NCBI RefSeq assembly: GCF_039908645.1
Contig: NZ_CP150917.1
Span: 618,501-682,500 of the forward strand
Direction of reading: 5' to 3'
Source of the DNA: Pseudomonas helvetica
GTDB taxonomy: Bacteria; Pseudomonadota; Gammaproteobacteria; Pseudomonadales; Pseudomonadaceae
DNA: 64,000 nt
In this document: positions 1 to 8,806 of the stretch, one piece after another
How positions within the stretch are numbered: the stretch's first letter is position 1
Layout of the letters: every line of letters starts with the position of its first letter
Notes under the pieces: model-generated
Told to the model about the DNA's origin: nothing
Database searches by the model: none
Seen by the model: the letters and a program-made list of their open reading frames with translations, nothing else
Translations under genes and position numbers: made by a program

Positions 1-1
1 T

Positions 2-67
2 TTCGGGAGCGCTTTGTCGGGGAACATTCGTACCATCGCGGTAGGTTTGTATGAGGCGCTTGCATGA
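2..67 (+). CDS. C-terminal end of an upstream gene (partial)
   Basis: An open frame enters from the left edge and stops at TGA 65-67. It encodes 21 residues ending in GLYEALA. The next small gene starts at ATG 64-66, so stop and start overlap as ATGA, the usual sign of translational coupling; this favours the frame over the alternative that stops at 52-54. The tail faintly resembles the end of an ABC transporter permease, but too little is visible to name the protein. Confidence 0.45.
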   Translation, partial: FGSALSGNIRTIAVGLYEALA

Positions 68-276
68 TGGAGCGCCAAGGTTCGTTGAGCGCTTTTTTGG
101 CTCAGTATTTCCCTACGTTCATCTGTGCCTTCTTTCTCGCCTGCTTTTCCCTTTCCGCGAGCATCTCATTGGCCTCGAGTACCTATTTTCGCGGTGATCC
201 AGAGCGTGCGCGTTATTCTTTTCTGGCGGCGGTTGGGCTGGGGCTGCCCTTGCCGACCGCAAGCCCCGGACAATGA
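64..276 (+). CDS. Small membrane protein, truncated paralogue of the next gene
   Basis: This 70-residue frame starts in an ATGA overlap with the preceding stop. Its first 60 residues align with the N-terminus of the next protein: both have an aromatic LxxYFPxF segment, a hydrophobic helix, and an ASxTYxRxDPE-like stretch followed by YSxLA. After that point similarity ends in a short PLPTASPGQ tail and a stop, where the paralogue continues with further membrane helices. It therefore looks like the remnant of a duplicated gene that lost its 3' half, although it could still be made as a one-helix peptide. Function is unknown. Confidence 0.45.
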   Translation: MMERQGSLSAFLAQYFPTFICAFFLACFSLSASISLASSTYFRGDPERARYSFLAAVGLGLPLPTASPGQ

Positions 277-277
277 A

Positions 278-727
278 ATGAACGATTTTCCTCCATTGAC
301 GCGCTATCTCACCCGCTATTTCCCGGTATTCATGGGGACAATTTTCATGGCGATTTTTTCCGGGTCGTCTGCTGTTTCCCTGGCGGGCGTGACATATTTG
401 CGCGACGTTGATCCGGAGCTCAAATCAAGCTACTCCGGGCTTGCTATACTGGTGCTGGTTGCAGTGATAGTGTTTGGCAACGTGATGATTGCGCGCGGAC
501 GCCCGTGGGCCACTGCCTTGGTGGCGGGTTACCTGGGATGTTGCCTGCTGTTCGTATTGCCGATGATTCAGTACCACCTCCACGTGCTGGTCTATGGCTC
601 GGCAGTGCTCTTCCCGTTATTGGGATTGTTGTTGCTCAACAGCAAACGCCACCGCGAAATGCGCCAGAAGCTGCTCGAAGTGCGCCGTCTGCGTGAAGCG
701 GTGATTGCCAAGCGCAACGCCCGTTGA
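278..727 (+). CDS. Small integral membrane protein of unknown function
   Basis: ATG 278 lies one base after the stop of the truncated paralogue and gives 149 residues. The protein begins MNDFPPLTRY and has about four hydrophobic helices: roughly residues 12-35, 47-65, 72-93 and 100-118. A basic, probably cytoplasmic tail rich in Arg and Lys follows (LLEVRRLREAVIAKRNAR). No catalytic motif is visible and I do not recognise the family. The longer open frame that starts at 125 overlaps the preceding gene and its extra N-terminus is not protein-like, so ATG 278 is preferred. It is probably co-transcribed with the gene that ends at 67. Confidence 0.7.
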   Translation: MNDFPPLTRYLTRYFPVFMGTIFMAIFSGSSAVSLAGVTYLRDVDPELKSSYSGLAILVLVAVIVFGNVMIARGRPWATALVAGYLGCCLLFVLPMIQYHLHVLVYGSAVLFPLLGLLLLNSKRHREMRQKLLEVRRLREAVIAKRNAR

Positions 728-861
728 CTGGATAGATTCACCACCCACCCTCACACTCCCGCCACAAATATGTGCAACCCTCGCACCACGGCACCCACCT
801 TGGCGCCGCTTTGGTGCTGTACTGCACCGGGTCTTACGATAAAGCGCAATGACCGCCGCTC

Positions 862-877
862 TGGCATAAGTCTTGCG
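862..877 (+). promoter_or_regulatory. Candidate sigma-54 (RpoN) promoter
   Basis: TGGCATAAGTCTTGCG matches the -24/-12 pattern TGGCAC-N5-TTGCA with the GG and GC elements correctly spaced. It lies 38 bases before the GTG start of the transglutaminase/DUF2126 gene. A dyad GGTGC-N6-GCACC sits at 813-828, about 35 bases further upstream. It could be an activator site, but it does not have the standard NtrC arrangement. The rest of 728-914 shows no gene. Confidence 0.5.
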
Positions 878-914
878 CGCTTTGTTTCCATGCCCTGGCT
901 CGCAGGAGGCCGCC

Positions 915-3900
915 GTGTCGATTCATGTCGCGTTGCACCACGTTACGCATTACCGCTACGACCGCGCTGTCGAGCTCGGTCCGCAGATCGTTCGCTTGCG
1001 CCCGGCGGCCCATAGCCGTACGCGGATTCTTTCCTATGCGTTGAAAGTGTCGCCAGAGCAACACTTCATCAATTGGCAGCAAGACCCCCAGGGCAATTAT
1101 CTGGCGCGGTTGGTATTTCCTGAGAAAACCACGGAGCTGCGGATCGAAGTCGATCTGCTGGCCGAGATGGCGGTGTTCAACCCGTTCGATTTCTTCCTTG
1201 AGCCCTACGCGGAAAAAATTCCCTTCGCTTATGCCGCAGACGAACAGCGCGAGCTGGCGCCGTACCTGGAAACCCTGCCGCTGACGCCGATATTCAAGGC
1301 CTACCTTGACGGCATCGACCGCACGCCGCTGCCCGCCGTGGATTTTCTGGTGGCGCTGAACCAGCGCCTGAGCGGCGACATCGGCTACCTGATCCGCATG
1401 GAACCGGGCGTGCAAACCCCGGAATACACCCTGGAACACGCCTCGGGTTCTTGCCGCGACTCGGCCTGGTTGCTGGTGCAATTGCTGCGCAACCTCGGAC
1501 TGGCGGCGCGATTCGTTTCCGGTTATCTGATCCAGCTCACCGCTGACGTCAAAAGCCTCGACGGTCCTTCCGGCACCGAGGTCGACTTCACCGACCTGCA
1601 CGCCTGGTGCGAGGTTTATCTGCCCGGCGCCGGATGGATTGGCCTGGACGCTACTTCTGGACTGTTTGCCGGCGAAGGGCATATTCCGTTGGCCTGTAGT
1701 CCTGATCCGTCCTCGGCGGCGCCGATCAGTGGCCTGGTCGAACCGTGCGCGTGTGAATTCAGCCACGAAATGTCGGTCGAGCGGATTTGGGAGGCCCCAC
1801 GCGTTACCAAACCCTACACCGAAGACCAGTGGCTGGCGATCCAGGCGCTGGGTCGGCAGATCGATGCCGACCTGCAAGAAGGCGATGTGCGCCTGACCAT
1901 GGGCGGCGAGCCGACGTTCGTCTCCATTGACGACCCCGACGGTGCCGAGTGGAACACCGCCGCGCTCGGGCCAGACAAGCGGCGGCTGTCCGCCGAGCTG
2001 TTCCAGCGCATGCGCAAGCATTACGGACCCAAGGGCCTGGTGCATTTTGGCCAGGGTAAGTGGTATCCCGGTGAGCAACTGCCGCGTTGGTCGCTGAACT
2101 GCTACTGGCGGCGAGATGGCGTGCCGATCTGGAACAACAGCGCGCTGATTGCCGATGAGCAGCAAGACTACGGCGCCGATGGCAAGTTGGCCGGGCGTTT
2201 TCTGGCGAGTGTCGCCGAGCGTTTGAAACTGCCTGCGCGCTTTGTGTTTCCGGCCTACGAAGACAACCTCTACTACCTCTGGCGCGAAGGTGCGTTGCCG
2301 GTCAACGTCAGCGCTGAAGACTCACGGCTGAGCGACGAACTCGAGCGCGCGCGCCTGCACAAGGTCTTCAGCCAAGGTCTGGACAAGGTGATTGGCCAAG
2401 TACTGCCGCTGGCGCGCACCGCCAAGGGCGATCAATGGCAGAGCGGCCGCTGGTACCTGCGTGACAGCCATTGCCGGTTGGTGCCAGGAGATTCACCGTT
2501 GGGTTATCGCTTGCCGTTGGCTTCGCAACCGTGGGTGACGGCCGCGGAGTATCCGTTCGTGCACCCGGTCGATCCGAATCAGGATTTGCCGGAGCTGCCC
2601 GACGCCGCCAATTTGCAGGCCCATGGCGAACCGGCCACAGCCGATGAGCGCACACCGAAAATCGACCAGTCCGCCGATTGGCTGACCCGCACCGCACTCT
2701 GCGCCGAGGCTCGGGAAGGGCGGTTGTACCTGTTCATGCCGCCACTGGAACGCGTCGAGGATTACCTCGAACTGGTCAGCGCCATCGAAGCCACCGCCGA
2801 GGAACTGCATTGCCCGGTGTTGCTGGAAGGTTATGAACCGCCGAGCGATCCACGCCTGAGCAACTTCCGCATTACTCCGGACCCCGGCGTCATCGAAGTC
2901 AACGTGCAGCCGTCCGCCAGTTGGGACGAGCTGGTCGAGCGTACAGAATTCCTCTACGAAGAGGCACGCCAGACCCGGCTGACCACCGAGAAATTCATGA
3001 TCGACGGTCGGCACACCGGCACGGGTGGCGGTAACCATTTCGTCCTCGGAGGCGCGACGCCAGCCGACTCACCGTTTCTGCGGCGTCCGGATTTGCTGCG
3101 CAGTCTGATCAGCTACTGGCATAACCACCCGTCGCTGTCCTACCTGTTTTCCGGTCTTTTCATCGGCCCGACTTCCCAGGCCCCACGGGTGGACGAAGCG
3201 CGCAACGATGCGTTGTACGAGCTGGAGATCGCCTTTGCGCAGATGCCAAAACCCGGCGAAGAGTGCGCGCCATGGCTGGTGGACCGCTTGCTGCGCAACC
3301 TGCTGATCGACGTCACGGGCAACACCCATCGTGCCGAGTTCTGCATCGATAAACTCTATTCGCCGGATGGCGCCACCGGGCGCCTCGGTCTGCTGGAACT
3401 GCGCGCCTTTGAAATGCCACCCCATGCGCGCATGAGCCTGGCTCAGCAATTGTTGTTGCGGGCGCTGGTGGCGCGGTTCTGGCGCGAACCGTATGCACCG
3501 GCCAAGCTGGCGCGTTGGGGCACCGAGTTGCACGACCGTTTCCTGTTGCCGCACGTCATCGAGCAGGACTTCGCCGATGTGATCGTCGACCTTAACGCCG
3601 CCGGCTATGCGCTGCGCGCCGAGTGGTTTGCCGCGCATCTGGAGTTCCGCTTTCCCAAGGTTGGCGATTACGCGGTCAGCGGCATCGAGCTGGAACTGCG
3701 TCAGGCGCTGGAGCCTTGGCATGTGCTGGGTGAGGAGGGCTCGGCCGGCGGCACGGTGCGTTATGTCGACTCGTCGCTGGAGCGTTTGCAGGTCAAGCTC
3801 ACAGGCCTGGCGCCGCAACGTTACGTGCTGACCTGCAACGGCATCCCGGTACCGCTGCAACCGACCGGGCGGGTCGGCGAGTTTGTTGCCGGCGTGCGGT

Positions 3901-4190
3901 TTCGCGCCTGGCAACCGGCGAACTGCCTGCAACCGACCATCCCGGTGCACGCGCCGCTGGTGTTCGACCTGCTCGACACCTGGATGCAACGCTCGCTGGG
4001 CGGTTGTCAGTACCACGTCGCCCACCCGGGCGGGCGCAATTACGACAGCCTGCCGGTAAACGCCAATGAGGCCGAGAGCCGGCGGATGGCGCGGTTCTTC
4101 CGTCTCGGACACAGCCCGGGAACCTTGCCGGTGCCAACGCTGACCCTTAACGACGAGCTGCCGATGACGCTTGATTTGCGACGTTTCTGA
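915..4190 (+). CDS. Transglutaminase-like / DUF2126 protein
   Basis: GTG 915 is chosen over upstream starts because AGGAGG lies at 904-909 with good spacing; this gives 1091 residues. The N-terminus (VSIHVALHHVTHYRYDR) is the bacterial transglutaminase N-terminal beta domain. The transglutaminase core follows, with an apparent Cys-His-Asp triad: C180 in GSCRDSAW, H229 in DLHAW and D245 in GLDATSG. From about residue 320 onward lies a DUF2126-type region, including GGEPTF, GTGGGNHFVLGG and HRAEFCIDKL. Published comparative work groups such proteins with ATP-grasp and alpha-E partners as possible peptide-bond-forming or tag-making systems. That pathway role is an inference, since no product is known. 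It is the first gene of a three-gene operon. The substrate cannot be predicted. Confidence 0.9.
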   Translation: MSIHVALHHVTHYRYDRAVELGPQIVRLRPAAHSRTRILSYALKVSPEQHFINWQQDPQGNYLARLVFPEKTTELRIEVDLLAEMAVFNPFDFFLEPYAEKIPFAYAADEQRELAPYLETLPLTPIFKAYLDGIDRTPLPAVDFLVALNQRLSGDIGYLIRMEPGVQTPEYTLEHASGSCRDSAWLLVQLLRNLGLAARFVSGYLIQLTADVKSLDGPSGTEVDFTDLHAWCEVYLPGAGWIGLDATSGLFAGEGHIPLACSPDPSSAAPISGLVEPCACEFSHEMSVERIWEAPRVTKPYTEDQWLAIQALGRQIDADLQEGDVRLTMGGEPTFVSIDDPDGAEWNTAALGPDKRRLSAELFQRMRKHYGPKGLVHFGQGKWYPGEQLPRWSLNCYWRRDGVPIWNNSALIADEQQDYGADGKLAGRFLASVAERLKLPARFVFPAYEDNLYYLWREGALPVNVSAEDSRLSDELERARLHKVFSQGLDKVIGQVLPLARTAKGDQWQSGRWYLRDSHCRLVPGDSPLGYRLPLASQPWVTAAEYPFVHPVDPNQDLPELPDAANLQAHGEPATADERTPKIDQSADWLTRTALCAEAREGRLYLFMPPLERVEDYLELVSAIEATAEELHCPVLLEGYEPPSDPRLSNFRITPDPGVIEVNVQPSASWDELVERTEFLYEEARQTRLTTEKFMIDGRHTGTGGGNHFVLGGATPADSPFLRRPDLLRSLISYWHNHPSLSYLFSGLFIGPTSQAPRVDEARNDALYELEIAFAQMPKPGEECAPWLVDRLLRNLLIDVTGNTHRAEFCIDKLYSPDGATGRLGLLELRAFEMPPHARMSLAQQLLLRALVARFWREPYAPAKLARWGTELHDRFLLPHVIEQDFADVIVDLNAAGYALRAEWFAAHLEFRFPKVGDYAVSGIELELRQALEPWHVLGEEGSAGGTVRYVDSSLERLQVKLTGLAPQRYVLTCNGIPVPLQPTGRVGEFVAGVRFRAWQPANCLQPTIPVHAPLVFDLLDTWMQRSLGGCQYHVAHPGGRNYDSLPVNANEAESRRMARFFRLGHSPGTLPVPTLTLNDELPMTLDLRRF

Positions 4191-4278
4191 ATCAGACACG
4201 ACGTCCGGATTATTCGTCTATCCGGGCGTCAAAGGTCTGCGTTAATCTGACTTTTCATTGCTGGCTGCCGAGCTTTCC

Positions 4279-6765
4279 ATGCCTGACCTGCTTGACCGTT
4301 ACCCGCTTACGCCGGGCACCTATCACGAATTGCTCGACGATAGCGGTGCGGTGCGCCCGCACTGGCGACGGCTGTTCGATCAGTTGCAACGCAGCACGCC
4401 CGCGCAACTGCTGCAACGGCAAGCCTTGCTGGCACGACAGATTCAGGAAAACGGCGTCACCTACAATGTTTACGCCGACCCCAAAGGCGCTGATCGTCCA
4501 TGGGAACTGGACCTGCTGCCCCATGTGATGGCGGCTGATGAGTGGCAGCAGTTGTCCGCCGGGATCGCCCAGCGTGCGCGTTTGCTCAACGCGGTACTGG
4601 CGGATTTGTATGGCCCGCAGCGCTTGATTGCCGAAGGCCTGCTGCCGGCAGAACTGGTGTTCGGCCATAACAATTTCCTCTGGCCCTGTCAGGGCATCCA
4701 ACCGCCGGACGGGGTCTTTTTGCATCTGTACGCGGTGGATTTGGCGCGCACGCCCGATGGGCGTTGGTGGGTCACGGCGGATCGGACTCAAGCGCCGTCC
4801 GGTGCCGGTTACGCGCTGGAAAACCGCACCATCGTGTCGCGGGCCTTTCCGGAGTTGTACCGTGATTTGCAGGTGCAGCATTTGGCCGGGTTCTTCCGTA
4901 CCTTGCAGGAAACCCTCGCACGTCAGGCACCGAGTGCCGATGAAGTGCCGCTGGTGGTGTTGCTGACGCCGGGACGATTCAACGAGAGCTATTTCGAACA
5001 CCTGTATCTGGCTCGCCAACTGGGTTATCCATTGGTTGAGGGCGGTGACCTGACCGTACGCGATGCCACGGTCTACCTGAAAACCCTCAGCGGCCTGCGT
5101 CGGGTTCACGCGATCATGCGTCGGCTCGACGATGATTTCTGCGATCCGCTGGAGTTGCGCACCGACTCGGCGCTTGGTGTGCCGGGCCTGCTTGACGCGG
5201 TTCGACAGGGGCGGGTGCTGGTGGCCAATGCCTTGGGCAGTGGCGTACTGGAGTCGCCGGGGCTGTTGGGCTTTTTGCCGAAGATCAATCAATTCCTGTT
5301 CGGCGAAGAACTGATCCTGCCGTCCATTGCCACCTGGTGGTGCGGCGAGCCTCCGGTGTTGGCGCAGGCCCTGGAGAAAATGCCTGAACTGCTGATCAAA
5401 CCGGCGTTCCCCTCGCAGAGCTTTGCCTCGGTATTGGGCCGTGACTTGAGTGAAAAACAGCGCCAGGACCTCTCTGAGCGCATGCAGGCACGGCCTTATG
5501 CCTATGTGGCGCAAGAACTGGCGCAGCTGTCGCAGGCGCCAATCTGGCAAGCCGAAGACGGCCAGTTGCAGCACCGGGCGATTGGCATGCGCGTTTACGC
5601 AGTGGCCAGTCAAGACGGCTATCGGGTGCTGCCCGGCGGCTTGACCCGGGTTGCGGCGGAACCCGATGCCGAGGTGGTGTCGATGCAGCGCGGCGGCGCA
5701 AGCAAGGACACCTGGGTGTTGGGTGAGCGAGCGCCGATCGGCGAGCAATGGAAAACCCAGCGAACCCTTGGCGTGCATGATCTGGTGCGACGCGATCCCT
5801 ACCTGCCGTCGCGGGTGGTCGAAAACCTGTTCTGGTTCGGCCGCTATTGCGAGCGCTGCGACGACAGTGCGCGGCTGCTGCGGATCATGCTCACGCGTTA
5901 CGTCGACGGCGACGATCCGCAAGCCTTGCAGGCCGCGGTCGATCTCGGTGAAAGCCTGTTGTTATTGCCCGACGAAGGTGAATTGCCCGAGCGTTTGCTG
6001 ACGGCATTGTGCGGTGATGATTGGGCCTTCAGCCTGCGCTCCAACCTGCAACGCTTGCAGTGGGCAGCCTCCCAGGTGCGCGGCAAACTCTCGCGAGAGA
6101 ACTGGCAGGCGTTGGTGGAGTTGCAGCGCGATGCCATGGAGCTGGAAACCGAAGAGCCGGATTTTGGTGAGCGGCTGGATTTCCTCAACCGCCTGGTCAT
6201 GTCGCTCGCGGCGCTATCGGGCTTTGCGCTGGACGACATGACCCGCGATGAAGGCTGGCGCTTTTTGATGATCGGGCGGCGGATCGAGCGATTGCAGTTT
6301 CTTGGTAGCAGCCTGGCCGCGTTCCTGCGCGGCGCCGGGGCTTTCGATCAAGCCGGGCTGGAATGGCTGCTGGAGCTGGGCAACAGCAGCATCACCTACC
6401 GCTCCCGCTACCTGGCGGTGGCGCAATTGATTCCGGTGCTCGATGTGTTGCTGCTCGATGAGCAGAACCCTCACGGCGTATTGTTCCAGTTGAAACTGGT
6501 GACCCGGACCCTCAAACGCCTGAACGATGATTTTGGTCTGCCGCGCGATCTGGCGTTGCCTTCGTTGGTCGAGCGTCTGGCGCGATTCGATCTCGGTTGC
6601 CTGGAGAACGGGTTGTTCGGCGAAGCCAGCGTCCGCGCAGCCCTCAGTGGATTGGCGGATCTGCTGCAAGAAATCGCCGATGTCAGCAATCAGGTGTCTG
6701 ATCGTCTCGCGTTGCGGCACTTCGCCCATGTCGATGATGTCAGCCAGCGCACGGTGTCCGTCTGA
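4279..6765 (+). CDS. Circularly permuted ATP-grasp / alpha-E domain protein
   Basis: ATG 4279 (MPDLLDRYPL) gives 828 residues; a TTG at 4258 in the same frame is less likely. The N-terminal half (about residues 1-480) has the features of the circularly permuted ATP-grasp family (DUF404/DUF407): ENGVTYNVYADPKG, the ALENRTIVSRAFPE stretch, and a late KPAFPSQSFASVLG segment. The C-terminal half (about 500-828) is an all-helical alpha-E (DUF403) domain beginning around LPSRVVENLFWFGRYCER. In many bacteria these two are separate genes, so this is a natural fusion. ATP-grasp enzymes ligate a carboxylate to an amine with ATP, so this is the likely ligase of the operon. Its stop overlaps the next start. 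Confidence 0.9.
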   Translation: MPDLLDRYPLTPGTYHELLDDSGAVRPHWRRLFDQLQRSTPAQLLQRQALLARQIQENGVTYNVYADPKGADRPWELDLLPHVMAADEWQQLSAGIAQRARLLNAVLADLYGPQRLIAEGLLPAELVFGHNNFLWPCQGIQPPDGVFLHLYAVDLARTPDGRWWVTADRTQAPSGAGYALENRTIVSRAFPELYRDLQVQHLAGFFRTLQETLARQAPSADEVPLVVLLTPGRFNESYFEHLYLARQLGYPLVEGGDLTVRDATVYLKTLSGLRRVHAIMRRLDDDFCDPLELRTDSALGVPGLLDAVRQGRVLVANALGSGVLESPGLLGFLPKINQFLFGEELILPSIATWWCGEPPVLAQALEKMPELLIKPAFPSQSFASVLGRDLSEKQRQDLSERMQARPYAYVAQELAQLSQAPIWQAEDGQLQHRAIGMRVYAVASQDGYRVLPGGLTRVAAEPDAEVVSMQRGGASKDTWVLGERAPIGEQWKTQRTLGVHDLVRRDPYLPSRVVENLFWFGRYCERCDDSARLLRIMLTRYVDGDDPQALQAAVDLGESLLLLPDEGELPERLLTALCGDDWAFSLRSNLQRLQWAASQVRGKLSRENWQALVELQRDAMELETEEPDFGERLDFLNRLVMSLAALSGFALDDMTRDEGWRFLMIGRRIERLQFLGSSLAAFLRGAGAFDQAGLEWLLELGNSSITYRSRYLAVAQLIPVLDVLLLDEQNPHGVLFQLKLVTRTLKRLNDDFGLPRDLALPSLVERLARFDLGCLENGLFGEASVRAALSGLADLLQEIADVSNQVSDRLALRHFAHVDDVSQRTVSV

Positions 6766-7667
6766 TGAGCGCCCGTTACCAGATTCTCCACGACACCCAT
6801 TATCACTATGACAGCCCGGTCTCGCTGGCCCAGCAACTCGCTCATTTGTGGCCACGGCATTGCGCCTGGCAGCGTTGCATCGATCAGCAATTGCAGATCA
6901 GCCCGGAGCCGACTTCGCGCCGCGATGAGCTGGACGTGTTTGGCAATCCGCTGACCCGGCTGGCGTTTGAAAGGCCTCACGACGAACTGCTGGTCAATGC
7001 CCGGCTGACCGTCGAAGTGCTGGCCCGGCCGGTGCACGATTTCAATCAATCGCCGGCCTGGGACATGACCCGTAGCGCGTTGACCTACAGCAGTCAGCCG
7101 ATTGCGCCGCAGCTAATGGATGCGTGCCGCTATCGGTTTGAGTCGCCGTATGTGCACTTGAAGAGCAGCTTCGTCGAGTTCTCCGAAAGCTGTTTTGCGC
7201 TGGGCCGTCCATTGATGCTGGGCGTTCAGGCGCTGATGGAAAAAATCTTCAGCGAGTTCACCTTTGACGCCGAGGCAACTCAGGTCGCGACGCCACTGGT
7301 GGAAGTGCTGGAACGTCGGCGCGGGGTCTGTCAGGACTTTGCGCACCTGATGCTCGCTTGCCTGCGTTCCCGCGGATTGGCGGCGCGTTACGTCAGTGGT
7401 TATCTGCTGACCCAGCCACCACCGGGCCAGCCCCGATTGATCGGCGCCGACGCATCCCATGCCTGGGTTTCGGTGTTCTGTCCGGTGCTGGGCTGGGTTG
7501 ATTTCGACCCTACCAACAACGTGCAACCGGCGCTGGAGCACATCACGCTGGCCTGGGGCCGGGATTTTTCCGATGTCTCGCCATTGCGTGGAGTAATACT
7601 GGGCGGCGGCAGCCATGATCCGGAAGTGCAGGTGACCGTGATGCCATTGGATGAACGCGGTTCTTGA
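6765..7667 (+). CDS. Transglutaminase-like cysteine peptidase family protein
   Basis: The ATG at 6765 overlaps the TGA of the ATP-grasp gene, indicating coupled translation. The 300-residue protein has the bacterial transglutaminase N-terminal beta domain (YQILHDTHYHYDSPVSLAQQ) and a transglutaminase core. Its apparent triad is C189 in GVCQDFAH, H232 in ASHAW and D248 in VDFDPTNN. No signal peptide is visible, so it is probably cytoplasmic. Family members act as peptidases or cyclising/cross-linking enzymes; together with the first gene, the operon encodes two such domains around one ligase. A REP-type repeat follows directly and no strong terminator was seen. Confidence 0.9.
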   Translation: MSARYQILHDTHYHYDSPVSLAQQLAHLWPRHCAWQRCIDQQLQISPEPTSRRDELDVFGNPLTRLAFERPHDELLVNARLTVEVLARPVHDFNQSPAWDMTRSALTYSSQPIAPQLMDACRYRFESPYVHLKSSFVEFSESCFALGRPLMLGVQALMEKIFSEFTFDAEATQVATPLVEVLERRRGVCQDFAHLMLACLRSRGLAARYVSGYLLTQPPPGQPRLIGADASHAWVSVFCPVLGWVDFDPTNNVQPALEHITLAWGRDFSDVSPLRGVILGGGSHDPEVQVTVMPLDERGS

Positions 7668-7680
7668 ATGCGCAGGTTTC

Positions 7681-7816
7681 CTGTGGCGAGGGAGCTTGCT
7701 CCCGTTGGGCCGCGCAGCGGACCCAAAACCTGCACGCGCGGCGTATCAGGTAAAACGCATTCGCTGGTTTTACGGCTGCTGTGCAGCCGAGCGGGAGCAA
7801 GCTCCCTCGCCACAGG
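7681..7816. repeat. REP-type palindromic repeat pair (REPIN-like)
   Basis: An inverted repeat with the left arm CTGTGGCGAGGGAGCTTGCT and the complementary right arm ending in CTCCCTCGCCACAGG. The two arms flank a divergent centre. The same family recurs at eight places in this window, always between genes, as expected for Pseudomonas REP doublets. Confidence 0.85.
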
Positions 7817-7885
7817 TTCTCTGAAGACCAATGTCGGGTGGGTTGTGCTTTGGGGATTTGTGCAAATCGAATGTGGAGGCTGTGA

Positions 7886-7950
7886 GGGTCGGCAGCATGA
7901 CTGCCGACCCTGGACACAGATCCGGTGGGTTTGATCAGAACATCAAACCC
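7886..7950 (-). terminator. Two strong hairpins downstream of the minus-strand gene
   Basis: GGGTCGGCAG (7886-7895) pairs perfectly with CTGCCGACCC (7901-7910) across a five-base loop. GGGTTTGAT (7927-7935) pairs with ATCAAACCC (7942-7950). The second hairpin lies directly after the stop of the small gene transcribed leftward. Neither has a clear T-run, so termination is plausible rather than certain. Confidence 0.4.
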
Positions 7951-7958
7951 TGTGGGTC

Positions 7959-8150
7959 TCAGGCGTCGGGCGCCTGATCTTTCGGTGCTTCAACAGCGTC
8001 ATCAGCAACCACTTCACCTTCTGCATCGGGGTTCAGTGCGCCGGTTTCTTCATCGGCGGCAGCTTTCTTGCGTTGCAACTTTTCCTCTTTCTTCTGCTCT
8101 TTGGCCAAGTCTCTTTGACGTTTGGCGAAGGAGTAATTAGGTTTAGCCAT
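7959..8150 (-). CDS. Small basic protein with acidic tail, unknown function
   Basis: The start at 8150 (MAKPNYSFAKRQRDLAKEQ) is preferred over an upstream in-frame ATG because it has an AGGAT ribosome-binding site just upstream. It gives 63 residues. The first half is dense in Lys, Arg and Gln and likely forms a helix (KKEEKLQRKKAA); the second half is acidic and probably disordered. Similar short charged proteins are widespread in pseudomonads, but I cannot assign a function; nucleic-acid or ribosome binding is only a guess from composition. The LOG-family gene upstream is on the same strand, 68 bases away, so they may share a transcript. Confidence 0.7.
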   Translation of the reverse strand: MAKPNYSFAKRQRDLAKEQKKEEKLQRKKAAADEETGALNPDAEGEVVADDAVEAPKDQAPDA

Positions 8151-8218
8151 GGGCGATCCTCTGGGGTCGAAGGTGAGGTTGAGCGGCGCGTATTCTGCCT
8201 TTAAACCGGGGTCAAGGG

Positions 8219-8806
8219 TTAGCTGGGTTTTTGCCCGGCCCATTTTGGTGCTACCACCGGTTGCCAGGCATCCAGCGCATCCAGCAGATCCTGCGGCGAT
8301 TCGCTCATTTGCAGCATGTCACGGTGATGCTCGCGAACGAAGCCTTCGCCGACGACATGATCAAGAAATGCAGTGAGTTTGCTGTAAAAGCCGTTCACTT
8401 CCAGCAGTCCCAGCGGTTTGCCGTGGTAACCGAGCTGGCCCCAGGTCCAGACTTCGAACAGCTCTTCAAAGGTGCCGAGGCCGCCCGGCAGAGCGATAAA
8501 CGCGTCACTCAGCTCGGCCATGCGCGCCTTGCGTGCATGCATGCCGTCGACCACTTCCAGACGCGTCAGGCCGGTGTGGCCGATTTCCGAGTTCTTCAGG
8601 CTTTCGGGGATGATCCCGATCACTTCGCCACCCGCCGCCAGTGCCGCATCGGCCACGATACCCATCAAGCCGACAGCACCGCCGCCATACACCAGCGTCA
8701 GCTTGCGCCGGGCCAGCGCCTGGCCGAGGGCGATCGCCGCTTGCCGATACGCCGGGTCAGTGCCGGTGCTGGCGCCGCAAAATACACAAACAGACGCTAA
8801 AGACAT
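8219..8806 (-). CDS. LOG-family (TIGR00730) Rossmann-fold protein
   Basis: A 195-residue protein starting [15 protein letters not shown] with the family's signature [20 protein letters not shown] and an upstream [15 protein letters not shown] nucleotide-binding loop. Characterised LOG proteins hydrolyse cytokinin riboside 5'-monophosphate, or more generally nucleotide monophosphates, to free base and ribose 5-phosphate. Length and motifs are intact. The bacterial physiological substrate is uncertain, so I give no gene symbol. Confidence 0.9.
   Translation of the reverse strand: MSLASVCVFCGASTGTDPAYRQAAIALGQALARRKLTLVYGGGAVGLMGIVADAALAAGGEVIGIIPESLKNSEIGHTGLTRLEVVDGMHARKARMAELSDAFIALPGGLGTFEELFEVWTWGQLGYHGKPLGLLEVNGFYSKLTAFLDHVVGEGFVREHHRDMLQMSESPQDLLDALDAWQPVVAPKWAGQKPS

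Noticed and set aside
813..828. GGTGC-N6-GCACC dyad as an NtrC site
   Set aside because: The half-sites are in the reverse order of the NtrC consensus (GCAC then GTGC), so only a generic dyad can be claimed.
834..2165. 443-residue minus-strand open frame overlapping the transglutaminase gene
   Set aside because: Shadow of a high-GC gene: composition is Gln/Arg/His-rich, no family resemblance, and the plus-strand gene has a ribosome-binding site and conserved motifs.
4255..5922. 555-residue minus-strand open frame over the ATP-grasp gene
   Set aside because: Antisense shadow; the plus-strand protein has clear family motifs across the entire region.
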